14,946 bases of DNA from Tetmemena sp. SeJ-2015 (Eukaryota > Ciliophora > Spirotrichea > Sporadotrichida > Oxytrichidae), in NCBI GenBank assembly GCA_027382625.1, contig JAJKFJ010009060.1, positions 1 through 14,946 of the forward strand, read 5' to 3'. Both the position numbers and the translations under genes were made by a program. Below the pieces are notes generated by a model, which ran no database searches, was not told the DNA's origin, and saw only the letters and a list, made by a program, of their open reading frames with translations. Below are positions 1 to 8,981 of the stretch, piece after piece; within the stretch, counting starts at the first letter, position 1, and every line of letters begins with the position of its first letter.

Positions 1-3000
1 CTGTCGATCTGAGTCCAATTATTCTGGCACGGGTCTATATTTATCCTGCATATAGGAGAAGACTTTCACTGTCTGAGCTTTGATTTATTTTTGCAATTTT
101 GACTTCACCCCTGATTCTTACAATAATTGATAGTTGGCTATGGAATCATCATCATCGCTGTCTAAAAGAAGTAGTTGTTAAAATGATTAATCATGTTTGA
201 ATACTCATCTGAGGGGTTGCTCGCATCTCCAATGCTGTTTATGTACACGTGAGAGAATTTGTCAATGCTCAGCATAAAGAAAGAGAAAATTAGTTTTTTA
301 ATAAATATTTGTTTGTAGCATGGACCTGGTGTCGTCAACCCTGCCTGGCCTGAATTAGTTCCTTCTCCTCCTGAAGAAGACAGTCACTATTATCACAAAG
401 ATAAGCACTATCACACAGAATCAAATCTTCTTGCTGCACTCCTCCTCAGCAGAATGATAAATGTTTTCAGATTTTTTCTAACTTTAAAATATTATTTAAA
501 CCTAGTGAGATATTAGTTTTTAATATTGGCTTTGAGCTTTTTTAAAACTGCTATGCAAAAGTATTTTGTGTGCATATTTAGAACTTAGAAATCTTTTATC
601 ATTATTTATAATAAGATAATTTCAAACACAAACTATTTTAATTTTAGAATAGTCTACAATTTATAAAGTATAACTTCCATAAAAATAAATTGGATACTTT
701 GTAATGGAATATATGGATTAAATTATAAGAAAATCAAAGTGAATTTAAAGCATCGAACTATTTTATAATGATGTATTTTTTGTAACTACTTTTTTAAGCA
801 GTCTTCAAAAGCCCATTTAATAAATATTTTATTTAGTTTGACATCATCACACTCTTTGATTATGAAGAAGGAGCCTTGGGAATTGGATGTAAATCTCTTT
901 TGAGTATTCCTCATTCGTCACAGAACTTTCGGTCCGCTCCTACACTCCTAGATAACTTACAACCATAGATTCAATTTTTATGTTTAAATTACTCTAGTGA
1001 AAACTTAAGGTGGGGCTGGTCTTTTTCTAGCCTCCACCTTTTTTCCTTGTCTAATTTAAAAAAAAATAGTAATATTTTAAAACATAAATTTAATTGGCAT
1101 TATATTATGGACTTCGACGGGGGCTTAAGACTCGAGGAGTCTCCTATTGAGGAGTGAAGTTACCCCCGACTATAAAAAATTATTTACCTTTTTTTTTAAA
1201 ACTATGTCAATCAAGTACTGCACAGCTTTGTTGTACCCTCGTTATGAATTTAAATGGCTATTTAAATTAATTATAATGAATCCTTGCAATCCTAGGTATC
1301 TCTTTCATCTGATTAAGGGGGCCTCCGATGCTGTCCCAATTCGCCGCTAATCCTCGCTTTACTCTAAATTAATAAATAATGTTATGATGATTTTCATATT
1401 TATTTTTTATAAAAATAATTATTACTCAGGTCTTCTTTGATCTTAGTAATTGCACTTTGAAAAATAATCTAATATGCAAGTAGCTATAATATTTTTATTA
1501 ATCTTTGATGTAGCAATTCCAAATTGGCCTTGTTTTATTCTAGTCGGGAAGAATTTGCAGGAGCTAGCATACTCTCTTTTACTTCTTCTAACATGTTTGA
1601 GGACCCTTTTTCTGAAGTGCGTTCTAAAAACACATATGTGTGGCTAAAATAATAGAAAAAGTTGTTCGTCTATCTAATGCAGGGAGCCAAGAAGTCTAAA
1701 AATAGTCACTTCCATAGTTTAAATTAACTTTTAAGAGTCCTTGATTAGGACTGTAATCTGCTTACACCAGCTGTCCCTCAGACTACTCGGGTAATGGCTG
1801 GCAGGTGTTCTTTAGCGACTCCTCCTTAAACAGGTGATGCCTCTGCACTCTGAATATTATGTAGAGCAAATACAGCTGGAACAGCAAGTAGGGATCAATA
1901 AAGATAAAGTAATGCAAAATATTATAAGGGTATGGTGCTCATGATGACTTTTGAGTTTTGGTAAGCGAGCATCAGGTGATGGTGTGGATATACTTTTATA
2001 TATATATATATATATATAATTCATAATATTTCGATGTGGACATAGAATGGAGACTACTGGGAAAATGTTTCTGATAGTCAGCTCCACTGCGAAAAGCACC
2101 AACAAAAATCAATAAACAATTTTTACTTATTTGCTGATAACAAGAAGACGGTTGTTATATGAAACTTAGAGGTGCTCCTTCTTCTTTCAAAGTAAGAAAC
2201 ATTTTAAAGCAATGAGTATAAGTGTCCAAGTTTTCTGATGTTAGAGTATAACTTATAAAACCAGAAGAGCAGATAGAGATCGAAGAGGCACTGGATTATT
2301 TTCACTGCTATGAATAGCGCTTCAAGATTATCGTATGCAACATCATCAGTCTGATCTTTCTTATAATTGACTTACTCCTTGTACATTCATTTAAAATTAG
2401 CAGTATATAGTTCTTTTTTCTGTAACTATTTTTTCTTATTTAATTTTAGGAATATGGATTAAAGTTGAGACTATGAGTGTGAAGACTTCGAACACCACCC
2501 CAAACATCAATTAAGCAAATAACTTCTAAATTCTTATTCTTTTGTCAAAAAGAGAGTGAACTCATTTTGCCTTCGGGATTAAAAACAAATTTATAAAGTG
2601 TATGTAGGTAACTTAAAAGATATTTATTTTTGGATTCAGATCTGCCAAGATGCCTATATAGCTAGTCCTTGATTTTAACCACTCGGTATAGCAGGTAAAT
2701 AAAAAAGCGCTCAATAAAAATCTATCAATTAATACTATAGTTTAGAGGCAGAAGACCAAGAAGATCACCTCATAGTTTTGGAAAAAGATGTCCTAACTAT
2801 CCGTGAAATTGAAAATCTAGTTGAATATAAATACTATAAACTTAAATGAGAGCTTATAATAAAGTTGCAGACGCTCAGGATAGTTAGGAGTACGAAGTAA
2901 GTTGCGGCCACTAGGACGAGCGCTATCATAAAATAGAAATTTATAAGTTTCATAAGTCAAATTTATTTATTACTATTTGAATGCAGTCTAATTTCTTGAG

Positions 3001-5635
3001 TTTCGTCCACACTATTGCCAACGCTATGATGTAGATCACACTGCAAATGGGAATTTAATATAATAAAAAGCTTATAGTATTATTCTCAATCTGCAAGCTG
3101 CGCAAACTATGCTCTATATCAATTTCATGTGCTCATATGGATAAATATAAATGCATAATCCGTTTATATAGAGAATATAATTTAAGAATTGGATTTGTAG
3201 GTTGTGGATTGTCCTAATAAAGTTTTTATTAGCTATCTTCTTCTTCCATTAGGAGCAAGTTAATTATTTCATTATTGGATATTTACTTGAGAATCATTCA
3301 TAGTATTTTTAATCATTCATATCCGTAAATCTTATAGATAGACAACTACTCTAAAGTAGTATGTCAATAAATTGATTGAAAACATTAATTAATTTCTAAG
3401 AATTATCCTGAAGCATTAACTTTACTAGGACTTATAAATATTGATGGCTTTGCTCTTTTCACTCTTCTCCATCTATGCTCTAATAGCTTTAGATTTGAAT
3501 CTGCTGGTTGCTTTGTTGTAATTAAACTTGCACTTACTGCTACTGCTATTGTGATATTAAACGCTCTTGATGTGTTCTTTTACTTTAATCATCCTCCTCC
3601 TCTATTACTATCTCTCAAACATATATAATTAAATTTAAATTTGTGGGATATTATCTGCTCTTAGAGTATCTAAGCCAAATCTCTGTTTGCAGCCAAGGTT
3701 TACCTACCGCCCTCCCTAGTTTACTATGCTTAGGGTATTTGACTGTGCTGCAATAAAGGCGCTCCCTAAAATGGTTGCGAGGGCAGAGGCTAGAAAACTA
3801 TGCAAATTTAAAATAGTATAATCATAGTTCAATTTAACTCCAACAACTTGGTTCTAGTCTTCAGAGAGAATGAATTGTTATTGCTGCATGAGTGGTTATG
3901 GAGCTATGGGCAACGGCATTTGCATATTCTAGTTATAAGGTTACTGAGGAAGTAGAAATTTATGATCATAATAAGAGAATTTCAAATTTTATCTCAGATT
4001 GATAATACAATTAAAGATATATAAATTATAATTTTAAGAAATTAGTTCTCTGGCACGACGTATTACTAAGGTTAGAGGTATTAGGCTTAGACCTCTGGGC
4101 TCAAAAGCTCTGGCCTTATGAAGTAGCCGCCTGCTGGCTAGTTTCTGAGCATGTAGCCCTGTGATGCCTCTATCAGTCTAGATCTCTGGAGTCTGAATTA
4201 TATATAAAAAAAATTTATAATTTTATGATTTACTTTAGAATTAGTAGACTTGATTCAGTATTAGCAGGAGAGTGAAATGGAGGATGACAAAGGATACGAA
4301 AATTAAAATACTCTCTCTATATATTTTTTTTATTATGAATATAAAATAGCAGTGAGTTTCTAGCCGCTGAAAGTCACATCGAACTCAAAGTTCAAGTTGT
4401 CCTTCAAGAATGCTACACATTCACAAAAGAGACAATACAATTAATAACTGCCTTTTATTTCCTACATTCGACATCTTTGGCAAGGAGAGTGATCAGTAAG
4501 CACAGAATAAAGCAAACTAATTATAAAATCATCTCAGACCATAGTTATTAAAATATCCATAAATAAAAAATAGAAATGAGTGGAGATAGTTTCTCATATT
4601 TGCATTTTAAAACGAAGAAACCAATCATCTTTAGTCTAACTTTCTTGTCCTGGAATTTAATAGAGCGGAACTAAACAGTTTATTAATGAGAGTGTGATGT
4701 GTATGAGTGTATGTTAATTTTATTATTATTTTGAGTTTAGACGAGCAGGTAGATGCACCTGATTATGACAGCCACATCAAGCACAGATTGAATGATCATG
4801 ACTATGAATACCAGATTAGTCTGGGTGGGTAACTCTCGAGGCACCAACTTATTCACTAGCAAGTTCCAGCACAAAACAACTATAAAATACTTATAGGAGT
4901 AAAACTTATATTTTGTTGCTAAACATCGTAGATTGCTTGGGTTGTCAACTTAAAAATAAGCATACTATAAAAATAAAAATTATTGAATTAAAGCTCAACT
5001 GAATGACGAGGAGTGCCAGATAGATTAACAAAAGCATAATACACTAAATTCTTTTGTTGCTGAGTGTATATTTTAAAGATGTAGCTCCAAATTTTGAGAA
5101 TCCTCTTCTGTCTATCTACCTCCTTGACCTTAAGTTTTACTCGGGCGTTCTCAAGTTACATCATGAACAGGTACTGCTCAATTATAATCTAATAAAGAAG
5201 TAATATACAATATATCTATTTCCTGCATGTGGTACCAAAATATGTACAGATCATCTTACATATTTATTATATATTCACTGATATTAAAGATTCTCAATTA
5301 GGAAGTTAAGTATGCCGATATCTTGGCCCATGGAGTACATTATAAGTCTAGTCAATCCAAAAGCCATGACTGTGTAGAGTTAGATGTGGGCCAAGATAAT
5401 CAGCTTGGGGTGACCCCTTGCCGTGTCCCTGCACTTCTTCCAACACAAGTAGCTGTACTCAGCTCATTTATAGAATAACTTAAATTATACTTTTTTCAGC
5501 TGCTCCTCCAAAATAGACCAAGAAAGAAGACAGCTCTTGCATATTGCTATAGCCCTGCTAATTCCACAGTTGGCGTCCAGTCTCCTACAAAGTCTGATTG
5601 CTGCTGTAAGAGTAATATTGCTCTTGAGCGTGCAT
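1..5635 (-). CDS. Multi-pass membrane protein, multi-exon, C-terminus off the left edge (partial)
   Basis: Read on the minus strand with TAA/TAG=Gln from the ATG at 5635-5633 (start MHAQEQYYSYSSNQ). Exons 5635-5491, 5462-5279, 5222-4906, 4879-4743, 4670-4466 and one starting at 4412 join through five GT...AG introns, and every junction keeps the frame, which is the main evidence for the model. Hydrophobic segments occur near 5412-5330 (LIILAHIQLYTVMAFG), 4820-4743 (FIVMIIQSVLDVAVII), 4590-4500, 3785-3740, 3052-3003 (CSVIYIIALAIVW), 2928-2850 (ALVLVAATYFVLLTIL), 2790-2690, 2320-2255, 1895-1845 (PYLLFQLYLLYIIF) and 420-355 (CVIVLIFVIIVTVFFRRRR). Soluble stretches include a Cys cluster (CKCRCPQLHNHSC, near 3920). 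Coding continues to base 1. Exons left of about 4200 are less certain, and TGA codons (for example 847-849) may mean two or more tandem genes. I recognise no family; receptor or transporter is only a guess from topology. Confidence 0.6.
1170..1187 (-). other. Candidate 18-nt intron in the membrane-protein gene
   Basis: GTAAATAATTTTTTATAG lies in phase 0 between an exon reading YLIDIVLKKK and one reading SGVTSLLNRRLLES. Its length is divisible by three and contains no stop, so only RNA data can decide. Confidence 0.45.
1997..2018. repeat. (TA)11 dinucleotide repeat
   Basis: Eleven uninterrupted TA units. It lies inside the membrane-protein gene, where it would read as alternating Tyr-Ile if exonic; it may instead be in an intron. 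Confidence 0.9.
4413..4465 (-). other. Intron 5 of the membrane-protein gene (53 nt)
   Basis: Begins GTAGGAAATAA and ends AATGTGTAG. It joins the end of a hydrophobic helix (ITLLAKDVE) to a soluble stretch (FLKDNLNFEFDVTF), keeping the frame. Confidence 0.6.
4671..4742 (-). other. Intron 4 of the membrane-protein gene (72 nt)
   Basis: Phase 0. Begins GTCTAAACTC and ends ACTGTTTAG. The length is divisible by three and the frame is also open through it, so retention is possible; its AT-rich low-complexity composition argues for splicing. Confidence 0.5.
4880..4905 (-). other. Intron 3 of the membrane-protein gene (26 nt)
   Basis: Begins GTTTTACTCC and ends TTTTATAG. It moves the reading frame from one closed by TGA to one that continues into a hydrophobic helix. 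Confidence 0.6.
5223..5278 (-). other. Intron 2 of the membrane-protein gene (56 nt)
   Basis: Begins GTGAATAT and ends CACATGCAG. It removes two in-frame TGA codons and restores the frame (two bases CA plus G). Confidence 0.6.
5319..5398. repeat. 12-bp perfect inverted repeat around a 56-nt loop
   Basis: TATCTTGGCCCA (5319-5330) is the exact reverse complement of TGGGCCAAGATA (5387-5398). Both arms are inside exon 2 of the minus-strand membrane-protein gene. Confidence 0.7.
5463..5490 (-). other. Intron 1 of the membrane-protein gene (28 nt)
   Basis: GTATAATTTAAG at the 5' end and AAATGAG at the 3' end. The preceding exon is 145 nt, leaving one base that joins CT to give an in-frame ACT codon. 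Confidence 0.65.
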
Positions 5636-6013
5636 ATTGAGTAGAGATCTTTTAAAATGTGACAAAGTGGGCTTCCCCAAAAATAATTATTATAAATGAT
5701 TTCGAAAGAAGCAAACAGAAATTAAATTATTTCAGGCCTTTCAGACTCTGGTAAAAAGGCAGTCATTCACATTTCGCCAGGATCATATATCTTCTTATAT
5801 TGTAAACATCTTTGTCTTATAAATTCATTCTCCTCATATATAATGGATATTATCAGTAAGAGTAGATAATTAAGGGATCAGGTTTATTTAGCGAAAATAA
5901 ATAAGCTTAAATCTTGCTTTTTTACTCTTGGGATTATAAAATATTCTTAAATAAAAAAGAACAAAAGTTATTATTCCTAATCTCCTATATTTCATAATTG
6001 TTTGAGCAATAAA
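5636..6013. promoter_or_regulatory. AT-rich divergent intergenic region (378 bp)
   Basis: Gap between the start of the minus-strand membrane gene (ATG at 5635) and the plus-strand coiled-coil gene (ATG at 6014). It should hold both promoters. It is AT-rich with A/T runs; I see no defined element. The A-rich context AATAAA just before the 6014 ATG suits a protist start site. Confidence 0.45.
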
Positions 6014-8922
6014 ATGGCATCAAGCTTATACCATGTCCAGAACACACATCTCGAGCGGTCACCGCTCTACAGAAATAAGATCTAGCTCTCCCCTAGAGAC
6101 TGGGGCTTCCTCAACAAATTATATCCACCATTTTAAAAAAGCCACAGTACACTTTACTCGTTTTATAAATTGGAGGTGAATAACCACATAGAGAATAAGA
6201 AACTGAAGAGCACGCGCTCCATCTAACTAGATGTGATGCTCAAAAGCCAGGAAGATGAAATAAGCCGCAACTTCGATCACCAAATAAAGGAGTCTTTCGA
6301 GGAAGAGGAAGAAGAAGGAGAGGGAGAGTTATTGCAGAGAGAAACTGTGGATGAACTGCAATTGATGCGAGGAGACTAGGAGGTGTCAACCACAACCAAT
6401 AAACTTGCCACAAGCTTTCTGAAGCTAGACTTTAGTAATAGCAAGTAGAGAGACTCAACTTTCCTATAGACCAAGTAGCTAAATGAAACTTCCAAGACTG
6501 AGATATACGAGGATGAGCAATTCGAAATGGAAGAGGAAGGGGATGAGGAGGAGAATCCAATCATCTCTCAAAAAGGGGAGGAGAAAATTTCCCAGTGGCT
6601 CAGTCCTAAAGCTGCTTATAATCTCAAGCAAGACCAAGACTAGAGCTCTTTAGGCTCTAGAACGACAGTCAAACCCACTCCCTTTTTCAACAAGAAAGGG
6701 GATGTCAAGCTAGAGAAATTATAACAGGAGTTTCTCGATAAGATGAGAATAATATTTTATAGTGCATTTTTCAAAGAGAGTTACTGGTTAGAACTTTAAA
6801 AGAGAGGAGTTCAAGACTTTCCTTAAAACCTCTTGACAGATAGAGCAGAAGGCTCAAGAGTCATTTAGGAAAAGTATCGACAGCAAGGAAGATAGAAACA
6901 CCTCAACGATAAATGACTTTGAATACCACTCGGGAATATTCCCTAAGATCCTTGGCGCCAAATCAATTAAGAATGCAGGTAATATGCTAATTAGGGAACA
7001 AGATGCTTTTCATGATCGGAAGACATATCTAGCCTAGCAGGCCAAATTGAAAACCTACGAGTTCAAAAAGATGATGCAGAGCAAGTACTCAAACGGAGAA
7101 GAATCCAAGATTCTGATCAATACTCTCTCAACTCAGTCCAAGTTTCAAACACAGAGGAACAAATATCAAAGCACCAGGCCGAATGAAAAGGTCCATGAGA
7201 ACCCGGATATTTCAATCTCTCATCTTCACAAGCGCTCCTTGAACGTAAACTTTGGATCTGTGAGCAGACAGTAAGAATCCTCAATCCAATATCTTGAGAC
7301 CAATTTCTCAAACGATTCCTTTGACTCCTTCAACTAAAATGAAGGCGGTAACCCTAATTTATTAGTGCCAAATTTGGACGCAAGCAAAGTTCAAAATTAC
7401 TCAAGCACTGTGGGCTAGTAATCGAATAGACTTCCAGCCTTGAGAAACAAGTTTGAATTTCTCTCTCAGCCAAGGATGAGGCCTAAGAAGATGGCTTTAA
7501 TAGACACCTCCACTGACTACGTGACCATAGATGAGAGTAAGAAATTCAAGCTGAGAGACTTAGACGCACTCTAGAAATCCATAAGAGAGAAGGACAGCAT
7601 GCGCAAGCTCATGAAAACTATCAAGCAGAGCAACATTAACTTAGTCCCCTCCCTCTTGAGAAATAACTCTAAGAATTTCTCCACTAGCTAGTTTCTCTCT
7701 CCACCCAAGAAGAGGAGACATCAGATTCAAAACCTCTCCCAGAAGGTATAACAGGCTAAATAGGAGCAAGGAGTAGCACCCTTCAACTACAACATGAATG
7801 CCCTCTCTAGTACGATAATAAGCTCTAGATTGAAGCAGAACGAATCTTAGTTTGCGAACTTCCCCAAGCATAAGGAGTCTAAGAAACTTTTGAAGAACTA
7901 GAAGGAACTTAGAGAACTCAAACTCGTGATGGAGGAATTTGCTCTCCAATATTGTTAAACTTATCATCTCTTGCTTGAATAGAGTAGGTATGATCTTGTC
8001 TACTTTAAATGAATAGCAAGAGGATTCAAATGTGCGGAGGCTGAAGCAACTAGAGGAGCTCAACTCAGAGAGAAAAGCCCTCCGAAAGTCCTTAAACTAC
8101 GAGGGTATAAAGAAAGCTGAGAGGTTGAATGAGTCCACTTTGAAGCAGCACGAGCTCAACTAGACTTAAAACTCCATGGTCAACTATTCACCAAGCTAGA
8201 TCGAGACAACCTTCGACATTAATCTCTAAAATTAACTTGATTAGGAACTTCAAAGGCTGATGCCTGACATTGATTTCTCCTAAGACCTCTTAAGAAAGTC
8301 CTAGGTTCATGTTCGAGCAAGCCTGTAGAATAAAAACCTCAAAGAAGAATAGTCTGAAGAGAGGGAGGGAGCAGTTTCTATCTTAGACGATCATCTCTTC
8401 AAGATCCAGCCGGTGGAGGTGCTAAGGAAATCTAATTACAACCTGTTCAGAGAGCTTTTGGACAAGACTGTGATTCCTCAGAGCTATCAAATAACAGAGA
8501 ATGAAGTGAGCAAGGCCAAGCGATCGGAGTTCTTCAAGCAGTTTGTGAAACAGCACCATGCTAACTTGGGCAAGGAGTTGCAAGCTGTGTAGCTCAGTAT
8601 GGGTGGAGCAGACACTGAGTTTGCTCAAAAAGTTAAGGAGATCGTACAAGGCAATAGCAAAAAACAATCATTAAACTTTAACTCTGTTTATAGCCCGATC
8701 AAGGTGAGCAAGAGAGGCAACCACATAAGCTTCAACCACTCTAAGAATAACTTATCAGAGGCTGTTGAGGCTAAGTAAATTCAGAATAGGTAGAAGGAGA
8801 AGCCTTAATAAGAGAGGCAGCAGCCAAAGTATGAAATAAACTACAGCTTTTAGATTGGAGGGAGAAGTAGCAGCCAAAATAGAGATATCCCTAGCCTCAT
8901 AGTCACTCCTAATAAAAAGTGA
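6014..8922 (+). CDS. Acidic, Gln/Ser-rich coiled-coil protein, about 950 aa
   Basis: Starts at ATG 6014 (MASSLYHVQNTHLERSPLY) and ends at TGA 8920-8922 (LIVTPNKK-stop), with dozens of in-frame TAA/TAG read as Gln. Two frame changes are explained by short introns at about 6809-6839 and 7954-7987. Regions in order: a basic/aromatic N-terminus; an almost pure Glu run at residues ~94-106; a second acidic patch near 6510-6555; a Ser/Asn/Gln-rich middle; Lys/Glu/Leu heptad-like stretches near residues 498-525, 612-635 and 644-676 (RRLKQLEELNSERKALRKSL); and a Ser/Asn/Gln-rich C-terminus. No signal peptide, membrane helix or catalytic motif is visible. Base composition (G/A-rich codons, many CTC, AAG, GAG) is clearly coding-like compared with the flanks. 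A scaffold or cytoskeleton-associated role is only inferred from composition. Confidence 0.8.
6295..6331 (+). repeat. Purine-only GAG/GAA tract encoding poly-Glu
   Basis: An imperfect GAG/GAA/GGA triplet tract on one strand, encoding an almost uninterrupted glutamate run near residues 94-106 of the coiled-coil protein. A candidate length-variable site. Confidence 0.7.
6809..6839 (+). other. Probable intron 1 of the acidic coiled-coil gene (31 nt)
   Basis: Begins GTTCAAGAC and ends CTCTTGACAG, phase 0. It removes a TGA (6834-6836) and makes the required +1 frame change. The AT-rich stretch just upstream (6743-6765) is poorly coding, so the true junction could lie elsewhere between 6741 and 6839. 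Confidence 0.5.
7954..7987 (+). other. Probable intron 2 of the acidic coiled-coil gene (31 or 34 nt)
   Basis: Begins GTTAAACTTATC; the acceptor is either AATAGAG (7984) or GAGTAG (7987), both restoring the frame. The old frame closes at TGA 8009-8011, while the new one runs open to the gene's stop. Confidence 0.55.
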
Positions 8923-8981
8923 TGGAACACTTCTTATTAACTCATCTCAATCAGAAACTAATGAATCTTGAATTCAAATCT

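Noticed and set aside
858..925. Plus-strand frame LFDYEEGALGIGC resembling the C-terminal motif of aspartic proteases
   Set aside because: The minus strand carries a better exon here (ERTESSVTNEEYSKEIYIQF), and no catalytic DTG motif was found nearby.
1147..1350. 67-codon plus-strand ORF
   Set aside because: It overlaps minus-strand exons of the membrane gene and has no coding character of its own.
1857..2105. 82-codon minus-strand ORF with Tyr-Ile repeats
   Set aside because: It crosses the (TA)11 repeat and a likely intron (donor GTAAAAATTG, acceptor TTCGCAG near 2080); another frame links better to the upstream helix. It may still contain real exon parts in a shifted frame.
4040..4200. 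GC-rich block with small hairpins, considered as a structured RNA
   Set aside because: On the minus strand it is a clear coding exon (ASQGYMLRNQPAGGYFIRP), which explains the composition.
300..5640. GC-richer islands on the plus strand that read like exons (for example 4741-4900, 5301-5440), first taken as germline gene segments separated by eliminated DNA
   Set aside because: The minus strand over the same islands gives longer, phase-consistent exons and membrane helices; the plus-strand reading is the reverse of those codons and needs no DNA-elimination model.
5675..5683. CCCCAAAA-like ciliate telomere unit
   Set aside because: Only a single copy in AT-rich intergenic DNA; no tandem array, so no evidence for a chromosome end or a telomere-bearing transposon.
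7641..8063. 140-codon minus-strand ORF under the standard code
   Set aside because: It is antisense to the plus-strand coiled-coil gene and reflects the scarcity of TTA/CTA-type stops opposite coding DNA.
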